Below are positions 16,794-26,096 of a stretch of 47,600 nt of DNA, one piece after another (within the stretch, counting starts at the first letter, position 1; every line of letters starts with the position of its first letter). Below the pieces are notes generated by a model that worked only from the letters and a program-made list of their open reading frames with translations, was not told where the DNA came from and searched no databases. The position numbers and the translations under genes are program-made. Source of the stretch: Phycicoccus sp. GTDB taxonomy: Bacteria; Actinomycetota; Actinomycetes; Actinomycetales; Dermatophilaceae. The stretch is taken from NCBI GenBank assembly GCA_017993715.1, contig JAGOME010000033.1:1-47600 (forward strand). The letters run 5' to 3'.

Positions 16794-18167
16794 GTGGTGG
16801 AGTGGCTTAGCTCGTTGCCGGCCTGGCTGGTGATCATCGTCATCGGCGCCAGCATCGTGCTGGAGTCGGGCTTCGTCGCGGGCATGGTGCTCCCGGGCAC
16901 GACAGCGGTCATCACCATGGGCGTGATGGCTGGCCTTGGGGTGGTTCCGCCCGTGGCCGCGTATGCCGTCGCGATCCTGGCCGCAGTTGCTGGCCCGACC
17001 CTGGGGTGGCGTACCGGTGTGAGTGGCGGTCCGGCCGTTCGCACATCGAAGGCCGGCCAATTCGTCGGTGAGTCACGGTGGGGCTCGGCCGAGAAGGTCA
17101 TCGAGCGGCGTGGGGCGCAAGCCGTGATCTTCGCGCAGTTCGTCGTTGTCGCCCGGACCTTGGTCCCGCTGCTGGTCGGGATGTCCGGGACGTCCTATCG
17201 TCGCTTCGCACTGGTGAGCATCCCGGCGGCGTTGACGTGGGGAGCAGGGCTCACCACGCTCGGGCTGCTCGCGGGGGAAAGTTATGACGTCGTCACCGAT
17301 GCCCTAGGCAGCGCCACGATTTCCGTGGCGATCCTCGCGGGCCTCGTCCTGGGGATGGCCTGGCTGGGACGGCATTTCGCCGCCCGGCCTCATTGGGGCC
17401 AGCACCCTGTGGCTCAGACCGGTCGCCGTTCTCTGGCCCGGGCGCAGTTTCAGGTCGAACGTCGCGTCTTTTCGGCTGTGGGTCCCCGCTGGGCGCCGAT
17501 CCTGTCCTCCCTGGTGTGGTGGCTCGGCGCTGTGATCATCGGGGTGGCCGCCATCATCGTGATGATCTGGACCGTGCGACGTACGCCGCTGCTGGCTCTG
17601 GACGAGTACGTGGCGACCTGGGCCGCAGCCCACCGGTCGCCCGACTCCGCGATCCTCGGACAACGGATCTCTGACCTGCTCAGCACCCCCAATGTCCTTT
17701 TCGTCGCCTATCTCTCCACGATCGTCGTGCTCGTGCGCTTTCGTGGTCGCCTGGAGCCGGGGACGAGGGTCCGGATCATCACCACGACGCTTGGGCTGGC
17801 GGCGCTCGCCCTCGCCACCGGGGTGGTGTCGGATGCGATCGAGCACCGGGCCGAGGCCACCGGTGTGGTCGAGTTCGCCTTCGATCGGCAACTCGCGGTG
17901 GTGCCCTGCGCCCTCATCGTGGCGTTGGTCGTTGCCCGCCCGTGGCTGGTGTGGCGTTCCAGGGTCGCACTGTGGACTGGCATCGCCATCTTGACCACGC
18001 TCATGCTCGGATCGCGCCTGCTCTCGGGTGCGTCCACTCTCACTGAGGTGGTCGTTGCGCTCGCGGTCGGTGGTGCCTGGTCCGTCTTGCTGGCGTCGGC
18101 GGTCCGCCCTGAGCACCCGGCCGAGCACCACCTCACCCAGAGTCGGGTGCGCACACCCGTGGCCTGA
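16794..18167 (+). CDS. DedA-family membrane protein with a degenerate PAP2-like C-terminal domain
   Basis: The 457-residue protein has two membrane modules. Residues 1 to about 205 are a DedA/VTT domain, with ESGFVAGMVLPGTT and the later FAQFVVVARTLVPLLVGMSG; DedA proteins are linked to lipid flipping and proton-motive-force homeostasis. From about residue 250 a second set of helices has a PAP2-phosphatase-like plan (LDEYVATWAAAHRSP, then SRLLSGASTLTEVVVALAVGGAW), but the PSGH motif is absent and the His and Asp of SR-X5-H-X3-D are replaced, so phosphatase activity is unlikely. DedA-PAP2 fusions are known; the loss of the catalytic residues is the odd part. The GTG start is followed at once by the first helix; an alternative GTG is adjacent. 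Confidence 0.82.
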   Translation: MVEWLSSLPAWLVIIVIGASIVLESGFVAGMVLPGTTAVITMGVMAGLGVVPPVAAYAVAILAAVAGPTLGWRTGVSGGPAVRTSKAGQFVGESRWGSAEKVIERRGAQAVIFAQFVVVARTLVPLLVGMSGTSYRRFALVSIPAALTWGAGLTTLGLLAGESYDVVTDALGSATISVAILAGLVLGMAWLGRHFAARPHWGQHPVAQTGRRSLARAQFQVERRVFSAVGPRWAPILSSLVWWLGAVIIGVAAIIVMIWTVRRTPLLALDEYVATWAAAHRSPDSAILGQRISDLLSTPNVLFVAYLSTIVVLVRFRGRLEPGTRVRIITTTLGLAALALATGVVSDAIEHRAEATGVVEFAFDRQLAVVPCALIVALVVARPWLVWRSRVALWTGIAILTTLMLGSRLLSGASTLTEVVVALAVGGAWSVLLASAVRPEHPAEHHLTQSRVRTPVA

Positions 18168-18208
18168 CCCGGATGGGCGCACCCAGCGCGGTGAAGCACG
18201 GGGGAGGG

Positions 18209-19468
18209 TCAGCGCACCTCCGCGCGGCGAGCGGGGAGGTACCCCAGCACGCCGAACACGCTGATCACGCCGACCGTCACGGCGGCGACCGCCAGCGAAG
18301 TCTGCTCCGCCAACCATCCGGCCAACGGTGAGGCGATGGCGAACGCCAGGAACGCCATCATCGAGTTCATCGACAGCACGGTGGAGCGGTTGCTCGCGCT
18401 GGCCACCCGGTGCAGCAGCGCCGAGTGCGGCGGGCCGTTGATGCCATGGGTGGTGTAGGTGAACAGGTAGGCCACGATCAGTCCCGCGGGACCGGTGGCC
18501 AGGCCAATGGTGATGGCGCCGATCCCGTTGAGGGCTCGCCCGATCATGGCGGCCCGAGCGACCCCGAGCCGGCGAGAGAGGAGGCCGGCAAGGAAGGTGC
18601 CCACGCCGAACAGCGCCCATCCGGCCGCCGCTGCGGGACCGACAACAGCGCCCGCCAGTTGGGTCGACCCGAGCAGCTCTTCCAGGCGCAGGGGCATGAG
18701 GGACTCGAACGAGATGAGTCCGGTCGACCAGGCAACCTCGGCGACGATGAGGCCGAGCAGGATGCGCGAACGCGCGAGCAGGCGGATCCCGTCGCGGATA
18801 ACGAGCGGAGCCTCACGGATCGAGGAGCGCACTCGCGCGGCGCGCGTGCCACTCCCGTCGTGGCGCGGCGACTCCTTCATGAGCAGGGCGCTCGCCACAA
18901 GGTGAACGGCACTCAATGCCGCAAACACCCACACGGCCAGATCCAGAGCCGGCGCCGTACGGACCGGATGCCACCAGATCAGGCCACCGGACAGGATCGC
19001 ACCCGCCGCCATGGCCGCGCCCATCCAGGTGCCCGCGCGGGACAGCTCCTGATCGACGTCGGCTCCAGGCGTGCTCTCGTGCACCGTGTCGACGAACCAC
19101 GCCTCCAGGGGGCCGCTGTCTAGGGCGCGGAACACGCCCATCAAGGCGGCCGCCGCGGCGAATGCCCACGGGGAGTGCGCCAGGGCGTAGATCGCGGCGG
19201 TCACCAGGTAAAGGCCGGCCGCGGCCAGGTAGATCGGACGGCGACCCAGGGCATCGGCGAATCCACTCGTAGGCAGCTCCAGGGCAAAGGTCACCAGGCC
19301 CGTGATCGCCGTGACGCTGAGGGCCTGGGCCGTCGACAGGCCCCGGGACGTCTGCAGGAGGACGAAGATCCCGACGACGAAACCGATCGGCAGCCAACGC
19401 GTGACAGTCAGCGTGTAAAAGGCCCGGCGGGCCGCCTCGGGCGCGAGGGCCGGGCGGGGTGTGGTCAT
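18209..19468 (-). CDS. MFS transporter
   Basis: The 419-residue protein has 12 predicted membrane segments and the major facilitator loop after helix 2 (GFADALGRRPIYL, matching G-x3-D-x2-GRR). It resembles small drug/metabolite exporters of Gram-positive bacteria. It begins inside the end of the ArsR-type regulator gene with a 4-base ATGA overlap, so the two are translationally coupled. Such regulator-exporter pairs usually respond to the exported compound; the compound cannot be named. It ends about 40 bp from the convergent DedA gene. Confidence 0.86.
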   Translation of the reverse strand: MTTPRPALAPEAARRAFYTLTVTRWLPIGFVVGIFVLLQTSRGLSTAQALSVTAITGLVTFALELPTSGFADALGRRPIYLAAAGLYLVTAAIYALAHSPWAFAAAAALMGVFRALDSGPLEAWFVDTVHESTPGADVDQELSRAGTWMGAAMAAGAILSGGLIWWHPVRTAPALDLAVWVFAALSAVHLVASALLMKESPRHDGSGTRAARVRSSIREAPLVIRDGIRLLARSRILLGLIVAEVAWSTGLISFESLMPLRLEELLGSTQLAGAVVGPAAAAGWALFGVGTFLAGLLSRRLGVARAAMIGRALNGIGAITIGLATGPAGLIVAYLFTYTTHGINGPPHSALLHRVASASNRSTVLSMNSMMAFLAFAIASPLAGWLAEQTSLAVAAVTVGVISVFGVLGYLPARRAEVR

Positions 19469-20046
19469 CGACGCGGTGCGCGATCGAGGTCGAGCGGGTA
19501 GGCGATCGTGTAGACCGCGAGTCGGCGGGCAGCCGGGTTGCCCTGTCCTACACGGCGGTACTTGGCAATGACGTCGTCGATCTCGGCGCGCATGGCCTCG
19601 AGTTGCTGCGCCGTTGCGACGATCGCGGAGTCAGACATGCCAGCGGAGTCCCGCCATGGGGCCGGCCACGCCTGCTCCACGTCGAGCCACCGCTCGAACT
19701 GCTCGCCAAGATGCCGGATGTAGTCGCGGACGAGCCAGTTCAGCGCGGTCTCGGCGTCCTCGTCGCCCTCGACATCGCTCGGGATGTACTCGTGACTGTC
19801 GGTGCTGGCTGCCCACAGCCGCCGCTTGCCCTGCCCGTCCCCGGTGTCGGTGACCAGGCCCACGGACTCCAGGCGCCGCAAGTGGTAGCTCGTCGCCCCC
19901 GAGTTGGTCCCCAGGGTGCCCGCCAGGGAGGTCGCCGTCGCTGGGCCGTGGAGCCGCAACTGGGTTAACAGGCGGGAACGCAGCGGGTGCGCGAGGGTGC
20001 GCAGGGCAGTGGTATCCAGTCGGATGGACGTCTGGTCGTCGGCCAT
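19465..20046 (-). CDS. ArsR-type winged-helix transcriptional regulator
   Basis: The 193-residue protein has an N-terminal winged helix (about residues 12-75: LRTLAHPLRSRLLTQLRLHGPATATSLAGTLG broken by the turn, then SGATSYHLRRLESVGLV), the ArsR/HTH_20 pattern, followed by a helical C-terminal half with WLVRDYIRHLGEQFERWLD that may bind ligand or mediate dimerisation. No metal-binding cysteine pair is visible, so metal sensing is unlikely. The ATG at 20046 is chosen because the longer frame upstream has no family sequence and a -10 TATTGT ends 6 nt before it, a leaderless arrangement. Two copies of a 16-bp sequence (20050-20065 and 20076-20091) cover this promoter and are probably its own operators. 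The MFS gene overlaps its 3' end. Confidence 0.87.
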   Translation of the reverse strand: MADDQTSIRLDTTALRTLAHPLRSRLLTQLRLHGPATATSLAGTLGTNSGATSYHLRRLESVGLVTDTGDGQGKRRLWAASTDSHEYIPSDVEGDEDAETALNWLVRDYIRHLGEQFERWLDVEQAWPAPWRDSAGMSDSAIVATAQQLEAMRAEIDDVIAKYRRVGQGNPAARRLAVYTIAYPLDLDRAPRR

Positions 20047-20049
20047 GTG

Positions 20050-20091
20050 TGCACAATACCTTTGCACACTTTGAATGCATAATTCCTTTGC
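20050..20091. promoter_or_regulatory. Two direct operator copies over the ArsR-type promoter
   Basis: TGCACAATACCTTTGC (20050-20065) and TGCATAATTCCTTTGC (20076-20091) are 26 bp apart and differ at 3 of 16 positions. The first overlaps the -10 (TATTGT on the minus strand, 20053-20058). Autoregulation is the simplest reading. Confidence 0.6.
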
Positions 20092-20154
20092 GGATTCTGT
20101 ACCTGCTGGCATCGTCGCAGGTCAGGGAGGTTTTCTGAGCCTTCCCAGGCTGAT

Positions 20155-20183
20155 TTGGGTCGGCACCCAAGGCCTCGTAAACT
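20155..20183 (+). promoter_or_regulatory. Promoter of rplM-rpsI
   Basis: A -35 TTGGGT (20155-20160) and a -10 TAAACT (20178-20183) are separated by 17 bp, leaving a leader of about 90 nt before rplM. The leader has no element I can name. Confidence 0.6.
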
Positions 20184-20280
20184 GGTGAGGTTGTGCCGCG
20201 CGCCCTCGTGGGCGAGCTGGACTCACCACCGGAGCCTGCGGCATACGCGTCACCATCCAATCGAACGCAAGGACACCCCC

Positions 20281-20724
20281 GTGCGCACGTACACCCCCAA
20301 GCCGGGCGATGTCACGCGTCAGTGGCACGTCATTGACGCCACCGACGTCGTGCTCGGCCGCCTGGCCAGCCAGGCCGCCACGCTTTTGCGCGGCAAGCAC
20401 AAGCCGACCTTCGCCCCCCACATGGACATGGGCGACTTCGTCATCATCATCAACGCCGACAAGGTGGCCCTGACCGGCGCCAAGGCCCAGCAGAAGCGGG
20501 CCTACCGTCACTCCGGCTTCCCGGGCGGTCTGCGCAGCACGTCCTACACCGAGCTGCTCGCCAAGAGCCCGGAGAAGGCGGTCGAGAAGGCCATCCGCGG
20601 CATGCTCCCCAAGAACACCCTGGGCCGTCAGCAGCTCTCCAAGCTCAAGGTCTACGCCGGTGCCGAGCACCCGCACGGCGCCCAGCAGCCCAAGCCCTTC
20701 GAGATCACCCAGGTGGCCCAGTAA
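20281..20724 (+). CDS. rplM: 50S ribosomal protein L13
   Basis: L13 is an early-assembly protein of the large subunit that binds 23S rRNA. The 147-residue sequence is full length and shows the family pattern: [16 protein letters not shown] near the start, [37 protein letters not shown] and [14 protein letters not shown]. The GTG start, with AAGGA upstream, gives the standard actinobacterial N-terminus MRTYTPK. Its stop overlaps the rpsI start as TAATG, the usual coupled pair. Transcription starts from the promoter at 20155-20183 and ends after rpsI at a double hairpin. Confidence 0.98.
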   Translation: MRTYTPKPGDVTRQWHVIDATDVVLGRLASQAATLLRGKHKPTFAPHMDMGDFVIIINADKVALTGAKAQQKRAYRHSGFPGGLRSTSYTELLAKSPEKAVEKAIRGMLPKNTLGRQQLSKLKVYAGAEHPHGAQQPKPFEITQVAQ

Positions 20725-21233
20725 TGACCGAGAACGTGATCGATGTCGAGGCCGGCACCGACGGTGACGACGCCGTGGTGACCGAGTACACCTCGGAGTC
20801 CTCGACGCCCGTCTTCGCCGAGGAGGCCCGCCGCCCCTCGGCGTCCGCCCCCGGCGCCGCCACCGGCCGCCGCAAGCAGGCCGTCGCCCGCGTCCGGATC
20901 GTCCCGGGCACCGGCCAGTGGACCATCAACGGCCGCACCCTCGAGGGCTACTTCCCCAACAAGGTGCACCAGCAGATCGTCGCCGAGCCGCTGGCTCTCC
21001 TCGAGCTCAATGGCGCCTACGACGTGCTCGTGCGTGTGCACGGTGGTGGCCCCTCGGGCCAGGCCGGCGCCGTGCGTCTGGGCGTGGCCCGCTCGCTCAA
21101 CGGGGTCGACCCCGACCTCAACCGTCCGGCCCTGAAGAAGGCTGGCTTCCTGACGCGGGACGCGCGCGTTCCCGAGCGCAAGAAGGCCGGTCTCAAGAAG
21201 GCCCGTAAGGCGCCCCAGTACAGCAAGCGCTGA
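20724..21233 (+). CDS. rpsI: 30S ribosomal protein S9
   Basis: S9 sits in the small-subunit head, where its C-terminal tail reaches the P-site tRNA. The 169-residue protein has an acidic, low-complexity N-terminal extension of about 40 residues typical of actinobacteria, then the family core from [16 protein letters not shown] through [23 protein letters not shown], and the invariant C-terminus [12 protein letters not shown]. It overlaps the rplM stop codon by one base (TAATG), which couples their translation. Confidence 0.98.
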   Translation: MTENVIDVEAGTDGDDAVVTEYTSESSTPVFAEEARRPSASAPGAATGRRKQAVARVRIVPGTGQWTINGRTLEGYFPNKVHQQIVAEPLALLELNGAYDVLVRVHGGGPSGQAGAVRLGVARSLNGVDPDLNRPALKKAGFLTRDARVPERKKAGLKKARKAPQYSKR

Positions 21234-21263
21234 TGCAGTTGGCCGAGCATGGCTTGGCCACCG

Positions 21264-21296
21264 GCGCACGGCATTCGGATCCCGAATGCCGTGCGC
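21264..21296. terminator. 15-bp stem hairpin made of an inverted GAATGCCG pair
   Basis: Arms GCGCACGGCATTCGG (21264-21278) and its perfect complement (21282-21296) close on a 3-nt loop 30 bp after rpsI. Each arm carries one GAATGCCG copy with the extension TGCGC, the same extended word found alone at 1235-1247. Confidence 0.75.
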
Positions 21297-21299
21297 ACA

Positions 21300-21343
21300 C
21301 CGAAGGCGGTGCCCGCCCCATCCGGGGTGGGCACCGCCTTCGG
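21300..21343. terminator. Main terminator of rplM-rpsI
   Basis: A 15-bp stem (CCGAAGGCGGTGCCC and complement) with a further inner CCCC/GGGG stem follows 4 bp after the previous hairpin. No T-tract is present. It ends about 80 bp before glmM. Confidence 0.8.
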
Positions 21344-21423
21344 CGCTCGACGGCGGTATCGTCGATCGGCGACTCATGGGTCACTGCGCAATGCCGTGCC
21401 TCTGGACGATAGGAAACACCGAT

Positions 21424-22770
21424 ATGACGCGACTCTTCGGCACCGACGGAGTCCGGGGGCTGGCCAATGGCGCGATCACCGCCGAGCTCGCCCTCAATCT
21501 GGCCGTGGCGGCCGCCCACGTACTGGGTGACGCCGACCGAGCGGCTGGGCGCCGGCCTCGCGCCGTGGTGGGTCGCGACCCGCGCGCGAGCGGCGAGTTC
21601 CTGTCGGCCGCGGTGTGCGCGGGCCTCGCTTCGGCCGGCGTGGACGTGCACAACGTCGGCAACCTGCCGACGCCGGCGGTGGCGTTCCTCACGGCCGATA
21701 TGGGTGCCACGTTCGGGGTGATGCTGTCGGCGTCGCACAATGCGATGCCGGACAACGGGATCAAGTTCTTTGCCCAGGGCGGACACAAGCTGCCGGACGC
21801 GACAGAGGACCTCATCGCGGCGCGCATGGGGCAGGAGTGGGATCGGCCCACAGGTGCTGAGGTGGGCCGGATCTATGAGAACCGTGCCGGGCAGGCGCGG
21901 TACGTCGCCCACCTGCTGCGGGCCCTGCCCAACCGCCTCGACCGCCTCACTGTCGTCATTGACGGGGCTCACGGTGCGGCCTCGGCGGTGTCACCCGAGG
22001 TGTTCCGGCTGGCGGGAGCCGACGTCATTGAGATCGGCACGGACCCGGATGGTCTGAACATCAACGACGGCTACGGCTCGACCCACCTCGCGCACCTCAA
22101 GGCCGAAGTCGTCGCCAAGGGGGCCCACCTCGGAATTGCTCATGACGGTGATGCCGACCGCTGTCTCGCGGTCGACGCCAATGGTCACGAGGTCGACGGT
22201 GACCAGATCATGGGGATCCTTGCCGTCGCACTCAAGGAGCGCGGCGCTCTCAAGGACGACACCCTCGTCGCGACGGTCATGAGCAATCTCGGTTTGCTCT
22301 TGGCGATGGAGCGCGAGGGGATTGTGGTGCGGCAGACCGGTGTTGGGGACCGCTATGTCCTGGAGGACATGCGTGCGGGCGGCTACACCCTCGGGGGCGA
22401 GCAGTCTGGGCACGTCATCCTCTCCGAGCACGGGACGACCGGCGACGGTGTGCTCACCGGGCTGATGATCGCCGCCCGGATGGCGCAGACAGGGCGATCG
22501 CTGGCCGACCTGGCCACGGTTATGACCCGGATGCCGCAGGTGCTGATCAACGTCAAGGGCGTGGACAAGACGCGCGTCGAGACCGACGAGGCGCTGCAGG
22601 CCGCCGTCGCTGCCGAATCGGCTCGGCTCAACGGCCAGGGCAGAGTGCTGCTGCGCAAGTCCGGCACCGAGCCCGTCGTCCGGGTCATGGTCGAGGCCCA
22701 GACGTCCGACGAGGCGGCGGCGGTGGCCGCCAGGCTGTGCTCCGTGGTCGAGGAGAGGCTCGCGCTGTGA
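21424..22770 (+). CDS. glmM: Phosphoglucosamine mutase
   Basis: GlmM converts glucosamine 6-phosphate to glucosamine 1-phosphate on the way to UDP-GlcNAc and peptidoglycan. The 448-residue protein is full length: N-terminal [11 protein letters not shown], the phosphoserine loop [16 protein letters not shown] (Ser104), the Mg2+-binding loop DGDADRC, the sugar-binding GEQSGHVI and the phosphate-binding [14 protein letters not shown]. The ATG at 21424 gives the canonical [12 protein letters not shown] start. The gene lies downstream of rplM-rpsI, as in many actinobacteria, but after two hairpins. Its end overlaps the enoyl-CoA hydratase-like gene by 4 bases (GTGA). Confidence 0.97.
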   Translation: MTRLFGTDGVRGLANGAITAELALNLAVAAAHVLGDADRAAGRRPRAVVGRDPRASGEFLSAAVCAGLASAGVDVHNVGNLPTPAVAFLTADMGATFGVMLSASHNAMPDNGIKFFAQGGHKLPDATEDLIAARMGQEWDRPTGAEVGRIYENRAGQARYVAHLLRALPNRLDRLTVVIDGAHGAASAVSPEVFRLAGADVIEIGTDPDGLNINDGYGSTHLAHLKAEVVAKGAHLGIAHDGDADRCLAVDANGHEVDGDQIMGILAVALKERGALKDDTLVATVMSNLGLLLAMEREGIVVRQTGVGDRYVLEDMRAGGYTLGGEQSGHVILSEHGTTGDGVLTGLMIAARMAQTGRSLADLATVMTRMPQVLINVKGVDKTRVETDEALQAAVAAESARLNGQGRVLLRKSGTEPVVRVMVEAQTSDEAAAVAARLCSVVEERLAL

Positions 22771-23435
22771 GCATCACCTTTGAGTTGCGAGACACCATCG
22801 CCCTGATCAACCTCGGCGACACCGAAAACCGCTTCTCGACCGAGTGGATGGCGCAGTTCGACGGGGCTTTGGATGAGTGTTTGGGCTCGCCGGCCAATGC
22901 TGTGGTGACCTGCGCGGGGGACAAGTTCTACAGCAACGGCCTGCAGGTTGAGTTACTCATGGGGGACCCCGAGACCTCCGCTGCCTACATCGCCCGGGTC
23001 GAGGGTTTGCTCGCCCGTGTCCTGACCTTCCCCATGCACACCGTGGCAGCCATGCCCGGTCACGCCTTCGGCGCGGGCGCCATGCTCTCGTTGGCGCATG
23101 ACGCGGCGGTTATGAGACGCGACCGCGGCTTCATCTGTTACCCCGAGGTGGATCTGCGCATGCCCTTCCCCCCCGGGATGGCCGCCCTGATCCAGGGCAA
23201 ACTGCCGCCAGCGACCTGGGTCGAGGCGATGACAACGGGTCGGCGATACAGCGCCCCGGACGCGCAGCAGGCCCAGATGATCCGCGAGACGGCGGACCTG
23301 GACAACGTCGTCGACGTCGCCGTTGCGCGTGCACTGGCGGTCGGCCCCAAGGACCGCACCGCCGTCGGCCGGATCAAGGAGCACATTTTTGCGCCGATCC
23401 TTGAGGTGTTGACGCGCCCGCTCGCGGACCGCTAA
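22767..23435 (+). CDS. Enoyl-CoA hydratase/isomerase family protein
   Basis: The 222-residue protein has the crotonase fold pattern: an N-terminal beta region ([14 protein letters not shown]), the first oxyanion element near [14 protein letters not shown] and the second in [33 protein letters not shown] in two parts. The catalytic glutamates of hydratases are not obvious, and the PEVDLRMPF segment resembles the delta3,delta2-enoyl-CoA isomerase subgroup. It is shorter than the usual 255-290 residues. The GTG start overlaps the glmM stop and has GGAG upstream, so it is translated from the glmM message although the two functions are unrelated. Substrate unknown. Confidence 0.84.
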   Translation: MSITFELRDTIALINLGDTENRFSTEWMAQFDGALDECLGSPANAVVTCAGDKFYSNGLQVELLMGDPETSAAYIARVEGLLARVLTFPMHTVAAMPGHAFGAGAMLSLAHDAAVMRRDRGFICYPEVDLRMPFPPGMAALIQGKLPPATWVEAMTTGRRYSAPDAQQAQMIRETADLDNVVDVAVARALAVGPKDRTAVGRIKEHIFAPILEVLTRPLADR

Positions 23436-23595
23436 TCAGCCGCCGACGGGGGTCTGGAACGGCGAGCCCGCCGACACAGCCCTCGCGGAGAGTCGGCCAG
23501 CGGTCCTCCTTTCCGAGGCGCCGGCATTCGGGTTGCCGGAGAGTCGGCCACGTGTCCCACTCTCCGACGCCCGGGAATCCAGCCGGCCGTCCTGG
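23436..23595. repeat. Intergenic 51-bp-period repeat, locus 1
   Basis: Two copies of a unit with core GGAGAGTCGGCCACGTG start at 23487 and 23538 (51 bp apart). The second forms a hairpin with GGAGAGT and ACTCTCC arms. A related pair with the same 51-bp period lies at 33043 and 33094. The spacer is between the convergent enoyl-CoA hydratase-like and YdcF/SanA genes and also holds a GAATGCCG copy (23522-23529). Confidence 0.7.
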
Positions 23596-24315
23596 TTACG
23601 GCGAAGCAGTCCGCGCGAGGGCGTCGGTGACCGACGTCTCAGGTGATCCGAGCACGGGGTCGCGGCCGCTGACCACATCCCACACCGCCTTGCCCGCGGC
23701 CGGGACTTCCCGGATCCGGCCGGTCTGCCAGGCGGCATAGCCAGTCACGCTGCTGTCGCCGACCCCGTCGACGTCAAGGCCGACACTGCGGCAGATCGCG
23801 ACGGCTCGGGGCACGTGATAGGCCTGCGAGACGACCAGGGCGCGGGTCACCCCGAAGATCCGCTGGGCCCGCACACACGAGTCGTAGGTGTCGCGGCCGG
23901 CGAAGTCCCGCACGACCGCCGCATCCGGGATGCCGCGCTGGACGAGCCAGTCCCGCATCGCCGTGGGTTCGTCGTAGGTCGTGAAGCGGTTGTCGCCGGA
24001 CACCAGGATGACCCGCACCCGACCGGAGTCGTAGAGCTCCTTGGCCACCGCCAGCCGTCCGGCGAGGAACGGCGAGGGCTGACCCGTGGCAGTGAGTCCG
24101 GCACCGAGGACCAGCGCCACCGGCGCACTGGGGGCATCGGCGACGGCATACACATGCCCCCGGGCCTCCCACTGCAGCCACAACCACGGGGCCATCCCGA
24201 GGACCGCGCACCCGGCCACCACAGCACCGTAGCGGCGCCACCGGGGTCGACGACCAAGGAAGCCCCGCCACCGACCGCGAGGCTGGTGGGGGGCTTCCGG
24301 AGCGGGATCGGTCAC
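23596..24315 (-). CDS. YdcF/SanA family membrane protein (DUF218)
   Basis: The 239-residue protein has one N-terminal membrane helix (about residues 29-47, [19 protein letters not shown]) followed by a DUF218 domain: [25 protein letters not shown] in two segments, [22 protein letters not shown] and [11 protein letters not shown]. In Escherichia coli SanA affects envelope permeability to vancomycin, and vancomycin-resistance SanA-like proteins share this layout. It starts inside the end of the ABC ATPase gene (4-base overlap, GTGA), so it is cotranscribed with the amino acid transporter although no functional link is known. Confidence 0.86.
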   Translation of the reverse strand: MTDPAPEAPHQPRGRWRGFLGRRPRWRRYGAVVAGCAVLGMAPWLWLQWEARGHVYAVADAPSAPVALVLGAGLTATGQPSPFLAGRLAVAKELYDSGRVRVILVSGDNRFTTYDEPTAMRDWLVQRGIPDAAVVRDFAGRDTYDSCVRAQRIFGVTRALVVSQAYHVPRAVAICRSVGLDVDGVGDSSVTGYAAWQTGRIREVPAAGKAVWDVVSGRDPVLGSPETSVTDALARTASP

Positions 24316-25175
24316 TCGGCCGAGCCCACGTGGGTCGGGTCGAGCACTCGCTGCAGGAAGGTGCGCGTGCGCTGATGCTGCGGGTCGCCGATGACCTGGT
24401 GTGGATCACCCTCTTCGACGATGTAGCCGCCGTCCATGAAGATCACGCGATCGGCGACATCTCGAGCGAAGGCCATCTCGTGCGTGACGACGAACATCGT
24501 CATGCCGTCCGTGGCGAGTCCCCGCATGACGGCCAGGACATCGCCGACCAGCTCGGGGTCCAGAGCCGAGGTCGGCTCGTCAAAGAGCATCAGCTGGGGG
24601 TCCATCGACAGCGCCCGGGCTATGGCCACCCGCTGCTGCTGACCGCCGGACAACTGCCCGGGGAATGCCGCCTCCTTGTCCGCCAGCCCGACGCGAAGGA
24701 GGTTGGCGCGGGCCTTGGTCTCTGACTCCTCTTTGCCCCGCCCCCGCACCGTCTGCTGCGCGATCGTGCAGTTCTCCAGCACCGACAGGTGAGGGAACAG
24801 GTTGAACTGCTGGAACACCATCCCCATATCGGCGCGGACCTTGTCGATGTCGCAGTCCTCGTTGGTGACTTCGATGCCGTCGACGACCACGGTGCCGGAC
24901 GTGGGCTGCTCCAGCAGGTTCAGGCACCGTAGGAAGGTCGACTTGCCCGACCCGGACGGTCCGATGACACACACCACCTCACCGCGGTGGATTGTCGTCG
25001 TGATGCCCTTGAGGACCTGGTTGGTCCCGAAGGACTTGGTCAGGTCGGTCACCGTGATGACGGCCTCGCCGGTCTTAGCGGTCGCACCAGTCTTGGCGGT
25101 GGCACCGGTCTTGCCGTGGGCGTCGTCGCCGACGCCCATCGCGGGTTCGTTCTCGAATGACGGCACGGAACTCAC
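24312..25175 (-). CDS. Polar amino acid ABC transporter, ATP-binding protein
   Basis: This 287-residue protein energises the importer encoded just upstream. It has Walker [10 protein letters not shown], a Q-loop [11 protein letters not shown], signature [15 protein letters not shown], Walker [17 protein letters not shown] and the switch His in [11 protein letters not shown], with the close spacing of the GlnQ/HisP subfamily. The first 38 residues precede the ATPase domain and include an imperfect GATAKT repeat not needed for catalysis; this extension is unusual, but no better internal start is seen. It overlaps the permease gene by 4 bases and the YdcF/SanA gene by 4 bases, a tightly coupled operon. 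Confidence 0.93.
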   Translation of the reverse strand: MSSVPSFENEPAMGVGDDAHGKTGATAKTGATAKTGEAVITVTDLTKSFGTNQVLKGITTTIHRGEVVCVIGPSGSGKSTFLRCLNLLEQPTSGTVVVDGIEVTNEDCDIDKVRADMGMVFQQFNLFPHLSVLENCTIAQQTVRGRGKEESETKARANLLRVGLADKEAAFPGQLSGGQQQRVAIARALSMDPQLMLFDEPTSALDPELVGDVLAVMRGLATDGMTMFVVTHEMAFARDVADRVIFMDGGYIVEEGDPHQVIGDPQHQRTRTFLQRVLDPTHVGSAE

Positions 25176-25996
25176 CGCTCCTTCTTCTGGCGCGCCTCCA
25201 TGCGGCGCACGACGATGGACAAGGGCAAGGTGATGATGAGATAGCAGAAGCCTGCGACGACGAGCGGTGTGAGGTTGGCGTAGGTGTTGGCCAGGTCGCG
25301 TCCGTACTTGGTCAACTCGAAGGCGTCACCGGATAAACCGAGGATGTAGGCCAGGGAGGAGTCCTTGGTCAGCAGGATGACCTCGTTGGTCAGCGGCGGA
25401 GTGATGATCCGGAAGGCCTGGGGCAGCACGATTTTCCGGGTCGCTGTCCCGGCGGGCATCCCGAGCGAGCGGGCCGCCTCGATCTGCCCCTTGGGTACGG
25501 CCTGAATGCCGGCGCGGATCGTCTCGGCCATGTAGGCGGCGGCGACGATGCCCAGGGCCACCCAGACGGTGCCGTACGGGTCAAAGGGAATGATGAGGCC
25601 GGGGAAGGCCAGCGGGAGCAGACCGAAGGCCATGAGCACGACGATCGCCGGCAGGCCCCGGAAGAACTCGATGTAGGCCGTGGCAATCCAGCGGTAGGGG
25701 CCGACGGTCGAGAGCCGCATGAGGGCCAGAACGGTGCCAAAGACCAGGCCGAAAACGAACGCGCCGATCGTGTAGACGATCGTGTTCTTCATCGCGTTGC
25801 CGAGGCCCTGCGTGAGCGTGGCCGTGATCAGGTCCCCTCGGAAGAAGACCGAGCTGATCTGAGCCCAGTCGGCGCTGACGGCGACCGCGATGAGGATCGC
25901 GGCGAGAATGCCGTACTGGACCCAACGGATCCGCTGCGCCCGCTTGCGGGGGGAGAGGGGCTTCTTGGCGGGTGGTGCCGCCGTCGCAGTGCTCAT
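25172..25996 (-). CDS. Polar amino acid ABC transporter, permease
   Basis: The 274-residue membrane protein has about six helices and the HisM/GlnP permease signature region around [20 protein letters not shown] in two parts, with the coupling helix [29 protein letters not shown] split over the conserved EAA motif. It forms the membrane channel with the ATPase and receives substrate from the lipoprotein encoded upstream. A positively charged N-terminus ([15 protein letters not shown]) precedes the first helix. The ATG at 25996 is preferred because CAGGAGA lies at the right distance; a longer frame would add residues with no support. Confidence 0.93.
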   Translation of the reverse strand: MSTATAAPPAKKPLSPRKRAQRIRWVQYGILAAILIAVAVSADWAQISSVFFRGDLITATLTQGLGNAMKNTIVYTIGAFVFGLVFGTVLALMRLSTVGPYRWIATAYIEFFRGLPAIVVLMAFGLLPLAFPGLIIPFDPYGTVWVALGIVAAAYMAETIRAGIQAVPKGQIEAARSLGMPAGTATRKIVLPQAFRIITPPLTNEVILLTKDSSLAYILGLSGDAFELTKYGRDLANTYANLTPLVVAGFCYLIITLPLSIVVRRMEARQKKER

Positions 25997-26036
25997 GAGG
26001 TCTCCTGTGGGTGCCGGTGCGCAGTGCACACGCGCC

Positions 26037-26072
26037 GAGGCGGCGGAACGGAGTGAACCGTACCGCCGCCTC
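26037..26072. terminator. Attenuating hairpin between binding protein and permease genes
   Basis: A 15-bp arm pair with one mismatch (left arm GAGGCGGCGGAACGG) and a 6-nt loop lies in the 100-bp gap after the binding-protein gene. Partial termination here would keep binding protein in excess of the membrane complex, a known arrangement in ABC importers. Confidence 0.6.
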
Positions 26073-26096
26073 AGCCCATGCGAAAGGGGTTACGCG

